A model generated the notes under the pieces. The model was not told where the DNA came from. It searched no databases and saw only the letters and a program-made list of their open reading frames with translations. Made by a program: the position numbers and the translations under genes. From assembly GCA_004369045.1 (NCBI GenBank), contig ML213511.1:780911-844910 (forward strand): 64,000 nucleotides of DNA, in the 5' to 3' direction. Numbering within the stretch: the stretch's first letter is position 1; every line of letters begins with the position of its first letter. Of this stretch, positions 33,771 to 43,958 are shown piece after piece. The stretch comes from Heliocybe sulcata. Lineage: Eukaryota > Basidiomycota > Agaricomycetes > Gloeophyllales > Gloeophyllaceae.

Positions 33771-34988
33771 TTTTCCGTAGTCTATTGAGTGCTTCAGTGC
33801 AGAAAGCTGAGCTGCTGTGGCATGGTTTGAGGATGCATGCACAGCCTTTGCCGGTCAGCCAGCCTTTCCCCTGTCTTGATCCTCCTCCGCCTCGCAGATT
33901 CACGGTCTCAGAGCATTTGCACCTGTCTTTTGGGAGCCAGGTTATACTGTCCCACACCACCACCATGTTCTGGGCTTGATGGAAGAGCAGTATCTATAGT
34001 GCATCAGACTTTCAGCACAGGATCACTTCAAAGGCAACACGCACCTTCATTCCATGGTCTGACAGTACAAATGGAAGCCATTGATGCATCCGTACAGATT
34101 GAAAGCATTGTAACATCTATGGAGATGTCAGAGCCCATCCAAAGTGAAGTCATGGAGATGTCAGTGACCGTCTGAAGTGAAGCCATGGAGATGCTGGAGT
34201 TGGACCAAGTAGAAATGGATGCCATTGACACATCCCTACTTATACGGCTCATGAGCGGCGCAGACATGTCCACACTCATCACTTCAACCGGGTCTAGCAT
34301 CATCTCAGGGCTGGAGAGAGTTGGAAGGTACAGGTACATGAGAGAGACTTCTGGTAGGCATAGTTTTTTTGGTACAAAGCAGTCAAGGCAGGGATGAAGT
34401 TTAAACAACTCCCATTGCACTTGGTGACATATCTGGATTGTGCTGCGAGATGTGTTATTTAGGGAGGACAGTACAATCATATAAGATGTACCTGTTGAAC
34501 AGGATCATCCTGGGCTAAGGCCCTTCCTTGCAAACACCCTCCTCTCAATGGGTGTCAGGCACATACTTCCAGTACTAGGTGCCACCCGGTAAGGTCTCAA
34601 TGACTATTCTTCGCAGGCTCGCTGTTGTGTTTACATGCAGGTGGGCCCATGCAAACATCACTTGTGAGCCTGGGACTGTGTGCAGATGTGCTGCATCAAT
34701 GCCTATGTCCAAGGACTCGACGAGGGACGGCATTGCAGTGACGAGTACAATGCATTTCACAGTCACCAATATCAGATGATATATATATCATTTGTCATAT
34801 CAATTTGATCGAGCACTTGCATGTCAGCCGTTCAGGCATATGCTAACTTGTATCTGAGATCTGGCCAAGCCCCCTCTGCAATATAACATGTTACTCACTC
34901 CTGCCTTCTCCAGGATGTTGAAGGCAGAAATGATATTTCTGCTCGCATTTGATGATGATGACTGGTAAGACCTGTTGACCATGGATAT

Positions 34989-35605
34989 TTGCACTTAAAC
35001 CAGTTCAACCGCAGTGACATGGCAGGACTCTCAAATACAGAGCTGAACCAGAGTGGTCATGAGCCTGTGGATACAGACCAGGGTCACCTTGCAGGGCATG
35101 CTGCCCATGACATGGTCCCTGGGTCCAGCACCACATCTCTGCCGCTTGCGGTGAAACAACAAGCAGTCCAGGTCAATCCCAGGAGAACCAGGATACTTCA
35201 GGACGGTCTATCACAGCAACGCATAGTTAATCAATGCCTGAAGACCAAGCTGGAACAGGAGAGGGTGCGCTATTTGTCTCGTCAGAGGACCAAGTCTTAT
35301 TTGCAATGATCCACAGTCATATTCAACCATGGATGCAGCAACAGGGTGTACAGATTCTGTATCAGCAGAATAAGCAGCTTGACGAATACAACCAGAAGTT
35401 CCAATATTATCAGAACGAGCAAGCACAACGCACCGCCCAGTACGAATCTCAAATTGCCAGCCTCGAGGCTTCCATGAAAGTACTCAGTGCCAGTGAGGTA
35501 CGGGATGGAACACTTGGACCAGCAGTGTGCAGAATGACTAACGGGCACATAGAAAGAAAAGGAGGACAATATATTGCATTTGAAGACCCAGATGCAAAAC
35601 ATTGA
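34989..35605 (+). pseudogene. Unidentified coiled-coil coding relic
   Basis: Two overlapping frames together suggest one former protein. The first holds KQQAVQVNPRRTRILQDGLS. After a frame change near 35,240 comes EDQVLFAMIHSHIQPWMQQQ, followed by a Gln/Glu/Tyr-rich heptad-like stretch (NKQLDEYNQKFQYYQNEQAQ) and SEVRDGTLGPAVCRMTNG. The family is not recognised. The frame change and absence of a clear start suggest decay. Confidence 0.3.
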
Positions 35606-36434
35606 GATTAGAGCCCTTTTTCTAAAAAGATTATGTATTTACACCTTCAGCAGGTGCAAAGTGAAAACAAGATTACAAGACAGTTTCAGGAAAAAGAATG
35701 CCTTCATCTAGCTGTATGTAGGCCCTATATTTGCGGGACAGCTACAAGTTCAAATTTGTCAAATAGCAGAAGGATGCATGCCGTGGGGATGACATTACCT
35801 CTTAAGAGAGCATTCGCTTGAGATCCAAGACCTATGGTCAAGTCGGAAAGGACAGGAGTGCCCTCAATGCTGATTATAATCACGTGAGTCCAGAGACGTA
35901 CTTTGTTATGTTATCAATGCTAATGATGATGAATAAGGCAGTACAATCTACACACAGCCGGCAAACTGCTGTCTTTTTACTGAGGCACCTGAGTAAAAAG
36001 ACAGCAGGGTTTTCACCCTGGCTGTAGCTTGTTGTTTTACTGACTTATATGATGATCAAAGCTTGCGCCTCATAATGGTGTCATCCCGACCGTGCCACGG
36101 TGTGAGGAATTGGCTATTACCGAGCCATGATGAAGGCAAGAGGCGCTGGGAGCTGAAGTGTAAACACAAGTAAACGCATTTGTATTTCCTTATTCCTTTA
36201 TTCCAGGGCATAGTATCTTCAAAATAAACCTTATATCATATAAGCTAGGCATTAAACGAACCTGTATTACAAGAGCCCCAGGACACACAGAACTGACTGC
36301 TTACACCTGTTCTCCCTCTGTGTGAACTACCATTTCCCATTCTGGGTGTGGTGACTCATGACTTATCGTCACACTTGCCCCACATGCGGCTTCCCCCAGT
36401 TTATGACAGTCGTGATGATGTTGTGGCGTGACAT

Positions 36435-36785
36435 TATCAAGCTGGGAAGTCTGGAGGTCTCAAACAGCGCACAGAGAAGCCTGAGTCAAGCTCTATTAAG
36501 TTGGATAAATACATGACATGCAAAAGACATACCTGAGTCAAGCTCTATTAAGTTGGATGAAGAAGAGAGCTTGACTCAGCGCCAGTTTTCGCTCTTTGCA
36601 GAGCATGGGAAGTGGCTTGGAATTGTATAGACAAAATAGGAAGATGAGGAAGAAAAAGTAGCTAAGAGGTCTATAGTGGTAAGAGCACCTACCTGCAGCC
36701 TGGAGGTTCAATCCCGGGCAAGAGTGCATTTTTTTTTTTGCACTAGTCTTGAGTGTTGCTGACCTCGTAGGCACAGATGCCAACA
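36435..36785 (-). repeat. 3' LTR of the copia element
   Basis: On the minus strand it starts TGTTGGCATC and ends CAGCTTGATA. It matches 52,165-52,550 apart from a ~46 bp deletion around the tRNA-like segment and point changes. It directly follows a purine tract on the minus strand. It contains two copies of CTTAATAGAGCTTGACTCAG-like sequence. Confidence 0.85.
36675..36742 (+). other. tRNA-like Pol III promoter motif inside the 3' LTR
   Basis: On the plus strand (antisense to the LTR), AGTGGTAAGAGCACC resembles an A box/D arm and GGTTCAATCCC is a canonical B box, spaced as in a tRNA. They are followed by CGGGCAAGAGTGC and a run of about 11 T, a Pol III terminator. No complementary 5' acceptor strand is visible, so it is not called as a tRNA gene. 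The 5' LTR has the equivalent at about 52,430-52,500. Confidence 0.5.
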
Positions 36786-36794
36786 CTCTCCCCT
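36786..36794 (-). other. Polypurine tract of the copia element
   Basis: AGGGGAGAG on the minus strand immediately precedes the TGTTGG start of the 3' LTR, the expected position of the plus-strand primer for reverse transcription. Confidence 0.75.
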
Positions 36795-36809
36795 GATGCG
36801 GCACCTCTC

Positions 36810-37169
36810 TCAGATACCCAGCCCAAGCAGCCTAACCATTGCCTCCACCTTCACCTTCACCAGCCCCTTCGTCATCACATCCGCCGGCATCACATCTGTC
36901 TTAAGATGTGCCAGCATGATCTGCCCACACGCAACCTCGTCGCGCAGCCAATAGAACCGCAAGTCCAAATGCTTCACGTGTCTGTGGTGTTCTGGGTTCT
37001 TGGCAACTTGTAGCACCAATTGGTTATCAATATGGAGCATAGAAGGACCAGATGCGGGGTAGCCGAGTTCCTCGAGGAGGTTGCGAAGCCAAAGTATCTC
37101 TTGAGCAGCAGAGACAGCGGCAACATATTCAGCCTCAGTAGTGGACAGCATCATGATTGACTGAAGTCG
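36810..37169 (-). pseudogene. Copia RNase H, C-terminal part (split from its N-terminal part)
   Basis: Reads SRLQSIMMLSTTEAEYVAAV, then EILWLRNLLEELGYPASGPS, VKHLDLRFYWLRDEV and DVMPADVMTKGLVKVKVEAM, the end of a copia polyprotein that degrades RNA in the RNA-DNA hybrid. It is separated by 10.6 kb of KDZ element from the upstream half, which ends at GAIPWSST near 47,820. The frame is otherwise open to its stop at 36,810. Confidence 0.9.
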
Positions 37170-37654
37170 GCTAGACCGAGTCGTGGGCCCTAAAAATATA
37201 CACAAAGTACCACAACTGTGGTAAACTGATATACACCACTTTAGTCTTCCCAATATAATCGATAAATTCAATATATGGGTTTTAGACGAATCATATGGTA
37301 CACATATATGCATTTTAGATGGATTATATGGTACATATATATATATCAGTGGTTATATTTGTATGGAGGTACTACATGTTGCCATCATATTGTACAGCCT
37401 GTACTGGCTATTGCAGTACATTTATTATTTGTTTGTAAAATTTGTGGTGAGTTTATTGTGAATATATGTTCCGATCAGCCGGGTTATATGGGTCTTGTAC
37501 ATTTGTTCAATAGATTTATACATCAGATATACAGAAGACAGTCAAATTATGTCGACTTTATGAGCACTACTCAGGAGGATTATACACAGGCTGTGAGTGG
37601 TCCAGTGAAAATATACCTCAATGATAAGGGAAGTACCTTGAATTATACCAGGAT

Positions 37655-38032
37655 TGTACAGACAGCACCTCGGAATATACCCATGTTGTGCGGGATCTGG
37701 TCCGAATATATTGGAATTGTATGGGCAGCACCTCAGAATATACCCAGGTTGTGTGGGATCTGGTCCAAATATATTGGAATTGTACGCGCAGCACCTCGGA
37801 ATATACCCAGGTTGTGTGGGATCTGGTCCGAATATATTGGAATTGTATGGGCAGCACCTCGGAATATACCCAGGTTGTGCAGGATCTGGTCTGAATATAT
37901 TGGAATTGTACGCGCAGCACCTCGGAATATACCCAGGTTGTGCAGGATCTGGTCCAAATATATTGGAATTGTACGGGCAGCACCTCGGAATATTCAGACC
38001 AGATCCTGCACAACCTGGGTATATACCAGCCT
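37655..38032 (+). repeat. 63 bp tandem array with inverted cap, KDZ left subterminal region
   Basis: Six copies of a 63 bp unit (landmarks GGGATCTGGTCC, ATATATTGGAATTGTA, CAGCACCTCGGAATATAC) with GCAGCACCT at about 37,663, 37,726, 37,789, 37,852, 37,915 and 37,978. The last unit runs into an inverted partial copy (CAGACCAGATCCTG, then CAACCTGGGTATAT) that can fold back on the array. As 63 is divisible by three, all frames stay open; the translated 21-residue repeats are not considered genes. Confidence 0.85.
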
Positions 38033-38195
38033 TGTGTCTCCCTGACAGCCAATTATGTATGGACTTCTGTGAGCCAGTGCAGCTTTTAAATAATCCTTAT
38101 ATTCAACCAATGCTTGTAATATTGGTCCTTCAATGAGCAAGAAGGGACACACAAAGCACATTCAAGAATCGTGCTAGACAATATATTTACATGCA

Positions 38196-41100
38196 TCAGT
38201 CATCCAAGTCTATATAGTCATCGTTGAGGTCCTCGGGCTCGGAGTCATCGTGATGAGGCTCTTCGCCATCCACCATCGATGACTCGCAGTCTGATGTGGC
38301 CACTGCACCTGGGGTGTCGCAGGCGGCTTGACCACATGAGATGTACCCCTCCCCCCACTTGGGGAACACTTTGTTCGCCTTGAGAACAGGGAGCCAGTGG
38401 CTCGCAAACTGCACCGTGAGCCCATCCATGACCCCTGCCTGCTTGAAGGCATAGGCAGCAAGGCCATGCTGCACATCTTGAGGCACACCAGTGTCTACTC
38501 TACGGTAAGCTTGACTACGCCACCAATTGGCCTTCCACTCCAGGTAGGCCACAGCCCTCCTCATCTCCTCCTCAAGCAGTTGGACCTCCTCCCGCCAGCA
38601 CTGCACCCGAGCCCTTGACTTCGCCCACTCTACTCTAAGGCCCTCGTGGTATCCTGCATCACTCCCCTCCTCGCCAACCCCACCTCCGTTACTGCCAACA
38701 TGCCATATCCACAACATCTTGTACCGACCCTCGCTGACATCCTCCTCACCCCTTCCAGGTCCGGTGATATCCTGATCTTCAAGAGGTAGGAGTGTCCGTG
38801 ACCACACACCTGCCAAGTCCAGGACCGTGAGTGCACGGCGAGCAGCGCGATAATGCTCGGCAGCACGCCTAGTCTTCTGATTGAACTGATTGTATAGAGC
38901 CCTGAGGCGCGTATTGGCTCTCTGCCCTGTACCGGAGATGTTCCGCTTCTTGAACTCCGTTAGGCCTTGAAGTACCCGTTGTTGTCGCCGTATCTCGGAT
39001 AGGCTGTCATGAGCCTGAGCAAGCCAGAGGCGCAGCTCCTTCGCGTCGAGCTGATAAGGCAGTGTCGTGCGAAGGGACCTTGGTAGGCCGGATGGGAGGT
39101 GAAGGGGCATGGTCTCACCGCGGGCACGAGTACGTTGTCGTCCTCGTCGTCCTCGTTGTCCTCCGGGATGTCGTTGCCATCATCGGCAAGCCCGGTCAGC
39201 CCATCTAAGAACTGCGCAGCCACACATGGCATGTAGAGAGCCTGGATACTCCGCCACATGCCGACACGACGCCGTAACGAGGACCTCTTGTCTTGGAGGT
39301 CCGCCTTCTCCTTCGCGGTGAGTGGTGCCTTGAGATTCGCAATGTGTAGTCGAATATGCCGCCTGAACAACGTGGTAAGCAAGAACCGTGATGGTGAAAA
39401 GAAAGATGCTTACTGTTCTTCTTCTAATTCCAGTCCGCTGTGCAAGAACTGGCTGGCAGTCATCTTGTGTTGCGGCACCCTCCTGCGAGATGAGTCCGAG
39501 GCTTGTTCTTCCAGTGACAGTTGAAGGCATACTGAGTGCAGTGTTGTACCTATAGCCGGTCATAACAGTAGCCAATCGAAGCACAAGGCAACCACTTACC
39601 AGACATATCCTCTGCGTAGGGGTTAGGGTTCCGCTTGTCCTTCTCCCACCGAAGCACCATCTTCTCCCATTTACGTAGGGTAGCATCCGGGAATGTCACG
39701 GAGAAGCATACAAAGAGGTCTTCATGTTTCTTGGAGAGGCGGACGGCTTCGAGGTACTTCTTGCGGAAGGAGACACCTAAGACGACGATCAGAATCATGA
39801 AGCAATGTCGAAAGCTGCCACTCACCAAAGGTCAGAACCTTTTGCCAATTCAAACCACCCCAATGGTCATTGAGCATTTCGTGCCGCGCCCCAGGAGCCA
39901 TCTCCCTCAAGCTCGTGCCCAAAGCATTGGTATGCGACCAATTGGACTCTATGACTTCACCACAGAGCCGCCCGACGTGAGGTATATAAGCAATGTTGTA
40001 TGAGACTTGACACGGAAGGCCGTGAGCGTTGACGTGGAACTTTGGGATGACATTACGGATCTGGACCTTGTGATGATCGAGCTGCATGTGGACCGGGAAT
40101 GCCTTGACGCGTTTTCAGAAGTTGCGCGACCATTGGCACGCGATGTCGTAGCTGAATACCAGATGTAGGAGGGCAGTGCCAATGAGTGTAGATAGGACCA
40201 GGAAGTCCATGGTGCAATATCTTATATCCTGGTATCAGTATAGCACAACGACTGAGAACAACCAAGATGCTGACTTTTCACCGACTTGCAAGTCGGCAGC
40301 TGCATTGCGCCGCATCAGACCATGATGCGCGCATGAGCTAGACCCAACGCCCCAAATGGCGTAGCCTTCGGTGTGCCGAGTAGCTGAATGCACGATAGCA
40401 TCATGACACGATTGACAGGTGCTGACCTGTGCAGCCGATTAGACAAAGTCCACATGCATAAGAAGTGATTACCTCGGACTCTTCTATATGACTCCTAAGA
40501 AACCGCTGATAGCCGGACTCCTCGACAAAGTACGCCCAGCCCGGTGCAAGTTCTACGTCAACGAGATCACGCTTCTTGAGCTTGAGGCGGAAGTTAGCAT
40601 CAATTGCTAATGTAAGCGCGTACAGCCAGCTAGACTCACGCAAGATCAGTACATGCAGTGTACCAGAGAACTAGGATGAACACTCACGCAATGGACGAAT
40701 CCGCGTCCTCCCATTCCTCGGGTAAGTTACCGTTTGGGTGCGGACATGCTGGACATTCGACGGCCAGCTCTCCCTGGGCCGTACCGCTGCTCAAAGAGGG
40801 ATCATGACCGCGACCGGCCTGCTTGAGCATCATGAGATGACGCCACAGTCGCATGACGCGCACGAAGTCCTTGTAGTGAAACTACATTCGCCGTGAGCAT
40901 CATCCCATGGCATCACATCAATAGGTACTTACAGAATGGGAGGCCAAGCTTGAATTATCCGTGACGCGCAGTAGAGTCAACCAGAAGTCGTACGAGTTTG
41001 TTTTTCCTTGTAAAGTGAGCTGATGGAAGAGGTTCAAGAGCCCGAAGGTGAATGCCGTGCCCGGGCGCTTGAAACTCGCGGGGAACCAGGATGATCGAAG

Positions 41101-41913
41101 TAACTGGGCATACTTCGGAAGGGAGGTGCGTTGACATCCACAATACTCGACGGAAACTCTGTGAATGCCGGTCACGTCTATGAGAAGGAAGTCATCCACG
41201 CCATCTGCGGGGTACAGACAGACGGCGCCATCGTGTCCAAGTTGGAGGGTCAGCCCTAAAGAGCGAAGCGAGTGCTTCTCGAAATGTTGGCCGTTCCAGA
41301 GCTAGAAGGCGATGTTAGCAATCATTCCGGAGAGTTACCGGCAGAAAACGCAGACCTCAATCCTATGCAAGGGCTGTAAGCTATGATCTGTCAAGACACA
41401 GGCCCAGCATATTAGGCTACAGGTGAAACAGTCGAGACAGCGATAGAGGGAATCTTCATTGCCACAGGATCAGCAGTTGGAAGTGGATGAACCGAAGCCA
41501 TCGAGCCGTAGAATCTCGTCAAGGAATGAGTCACGTAGTGGTAACCATTCCTCTAATTTTCGCTGCACTTCCATGGTCAGACTGGACATAATCGATGACA
41601 AGTCACGTACGGTATTTTGATAACGTGTTCCCCCACCCTTCTTGCATTGCTTAGGCTCCGGCTCCTGGTGTTCGAATTCCAGCACAGGTTCTTCCTCGTC
41701 TGTCCAATCAGACTCCTGAGCACTGCTGGCCAACTGGTCTGATCCATCTTCGGGGTGGGCCAGCACCGTCACCTCTCGGCTGAGCTGGTTGAAACGGCCG
41801 GCTTTGGTTTTGGAATAACGGAGATGCTCGATTGAGGTGGTGGAAGAGGCGCCTTCGTGGATGCGAACCTTCAATTTCTTTGGCCTTGAAGGTGGATCGC
41901 GGCGCTGCTTCAT
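38196..41913 (-). pseudogene. KDZ transposase with CxC2-type cysteine cluster, two nonsense codons and a frameshift
   Basis: Exons on the minus strand include 41,913-41,356, 41,301-40,933, 40,881-40,688 and 40,629-40,473, then several to 38,196. The N terminus has a Cys/His cluster (SCGNEDSLYRCLDC, CSLICWAC, then PLHRIE). The CxC2-like domain follows (VTGIHRVSVEYCGC, GTAFTFGLLNLFHQLTLQGK, ELAVECPACPHPNGNLP). The catalytic core shows AIDANFRLK, FSYDIACQWS, IPKFHVNAHG, CGEVIESNWSH and REMAPGARHEMLNDHWG. The C-terminal helical part ends AAYAFKQAGVMDGLTVQFAS. In-frame TGA codons lie at 41,470-41,472 and 40,115-40,117, and the frame shifts near 39,110. Family members cut and paste KDZ elements. 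This copy is probably inactive unless those stops are bypassed. Confidence 0.88.
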
Positions 41914-42589
41914 CCCAGGTCAAGCAGGTGGTTGATGTTGTTGAACGAAAAACAAGAACGAGCTTGGTTGAAACGGAATACGACCCGATTGGTTGGTCAT
42001 TAAGCGCCTATGCCGGAAAAGGTATCTGTGGCTGAAGTGGCACACTGCAGATTGATAGCTGTATTGACAATAGCAGTGGTTTACGGTGTTCAGGACCCAT
42101 GAAAATGTCATATTGCATTTGAACGAAGTAGTATGTCCTGCTATAGAACTTTTTCAAAAGTTATAGTCGGTCGGACGGGCATATACACTTAGATGTTACT
42201 CGTGTCTTCACTCTGGTTGCTGGTGAACACTGAGGTTCGACGCTTGCATCCTAATGCAATTCCTTCTTCCAGCGCGCAACACCAGTGCTTTGCGCACCGC
42301 AGCAAATTCTTGAATAGGAGATAGTTACATAGCTCTATGGAAATACAAGCACCCAAATGAACATGAATCATGCATGCTACTTGCAGCGCGATTTCAAACG
42401 TTAAGATGATGGATCTAGAGCTGAAAGCTCTATCGCCACTGCACATCTTCCCGCCTTTACACGTCAAGTCATCATCTGAAATATTGTTCGTAGATATTAC
42501 TCAGCGAAACATCAATGTATATGCAACTACTGACTCGATCTATTTGTCTGCAAGTACGGGAATGTAATATGACTGGAAGCATTTTGTAA

Positions 42590-43416
42590 CTAGTCCTCCG
42601 GCATTGCCCCCCCCATCTTCTTGCCCAAGGCGGGCTTCCAGGACCTGGCCTTCACCTTAGCAGACCTACTGGCGCCGAGCTGAGTCCACAGAGCACGGTC
42701 GACGATCTCTACCTCGCCCTTGGCTTTTGCGCGTTCAAAATACGCCGTCACACTTGCGATGTCAGCATGCCCCAGATAGTTGTTGCTGGGGCAGCGGTCT
42801 ACAAGTTCATGTACCTCATGCCTGGGCCAACCATTAGTGAAGCTCACGGTTAGACAATCAAGACTTACCAGTCCGAGAAAACACCAACCTCAAATCCTCT
42901 CGTAACGGTGTACCACGGATACACCTTCTTGGAAGTCCGGACAGCTCTACTTCCTGCTATGTCGGTAGATACACGCTGTGCACCCGCACCAACCGACTCC
43001 TGTTCTGATACCATCTTTGTAGTCACCGAGCCGTTCCAACCTCCAGAGTCTCTGATCCAAGGCGTCGGGGTGCTTCGTCCACTGTTCACTCTTCCTGGGG
43101 GGTGCGGACTCTGCGTCGGAGCGGTCACCACCTTCCCTTCGTCAGGAGGCTGTCCGAGCTCAATCTCCTTCTTCACAATACTGCCGGAGTCCAGCAAATG
43201 TTCCGTATGCTCTTCGGAGGCACGCCGAAAGTGACTGATCTCAGGACGGATTGCAGCGCCCTGAGGTATGGCTGGTAATGGTCGTATTGGCCGGGGACCA
43301 CGGATGGTATGCGCAGTCGGCGGAGCGGACAACTCAGGTGTCGAATGGGGACTGCCTGGGTATACGGAAGTCAAAGTCAATGAACTGACCGTGGACACGG
43401 ATGTCATAGACTGCAT
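42590..43416 (-). CDS. RNase H1/viroplasmin N-terminal-domain protein carried by the KDZ element
   Basis: Two exons (43,416 to ~42,870 and ~42,825 to 42,590) joined by a ~45 bp intron (GTAAGTCTTG to GGCCCAG), which makes ...GVFSDW|HEVHELVDRC continuous. The first ~150 residues are Pro/Ser/Thr-rich and unstructured. The conserved part is YPWYTVTRGFEVGVFSDW, then NNYLGHADIASVTAYFERAK and AKGEVEIVDRALW, the pattern of the small RNA-DNA-hybrid-binding domain at the N terminus of eukaryotic RNase H1 (also called caulimovirus viroplasmin-like). No RNase H catalytic domain follows. It may bind nucleic acid during transposition (inference). There may be an additional 5' exon (EMSDIPTVFINHGHW near 43,800). 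The frame is intact. Confidence 0.65.
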
Positions 43417-43958
43417 GCATATGCCGTGATCTGATTCGTATTCGCTCGGGCACCGTGAAAGTGTCCTGCAAGCTGTACGCGTACCCCGATGATCCCGTTC
43501 GGGAACATAGTTGGGATGGGTGTGGGGCGGTGGGAGAGGAGGGGGACCTTCTCGGGCTATTCGGGCAAAATTTTGTTAGTCAATCTCCTACTACTGCCAA
43601 AGAGATGTACACACTACGCGCAGAGTCAATGTAGTATCCGGTGGCATGCTGAGTGCCTCGAGCTCAGTCTGAGACGGTCTGTTGCTGTACGATGAGGACC
43701 GGATTGCGAAGTCGACGCAAATCGACCTCGACAAAGCGGTCAGACATAGTGGGTGAGTTCAAAGAATGGAGGACTATTACGTACCAATGGCCGTGATTTA
43801 TGAACACCGTCGGGATGTCCGACATCTCCCAGCGAATGTCACCGGCAGGAACACCGCAACAAGAGGCAAATAATCCAAAATATCACCCCACCTGCAGGCC
43901 ATATATTGCTACTGGTTGAAAAATCGCGTCCACACCTACGTCCGCTTCTACCTTCACG

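Larger units (their letters stand above)
31926..36430. other. Gene-poor decayed DNA
   Basis: About 4.5 kb of CpG-poor sequence with only short frames, apart from two weak coding relics near 33.5 and 35.0-35.6 kb. At 34,100-34,230 a GGAGATG-containing unit (CCATGGAGATG, then TCATGGAGATG) is imperfectly repeated about four times. No element ends were recognised. Confidence 0.4.

Noticed and set aside
36675-36742. Genuine tRNA gene
   Set aside because: A- and B-box-like sequences are present but no 5' acceptor strand pairs with the 3' part, and the two copies differ by an indel in the anticodon region.
37275-38045. 256-codon frame across the 63 bp array
   Set aside because: A unit length divisible by three keeps every frame open, and similarly long frames exist on both strands.
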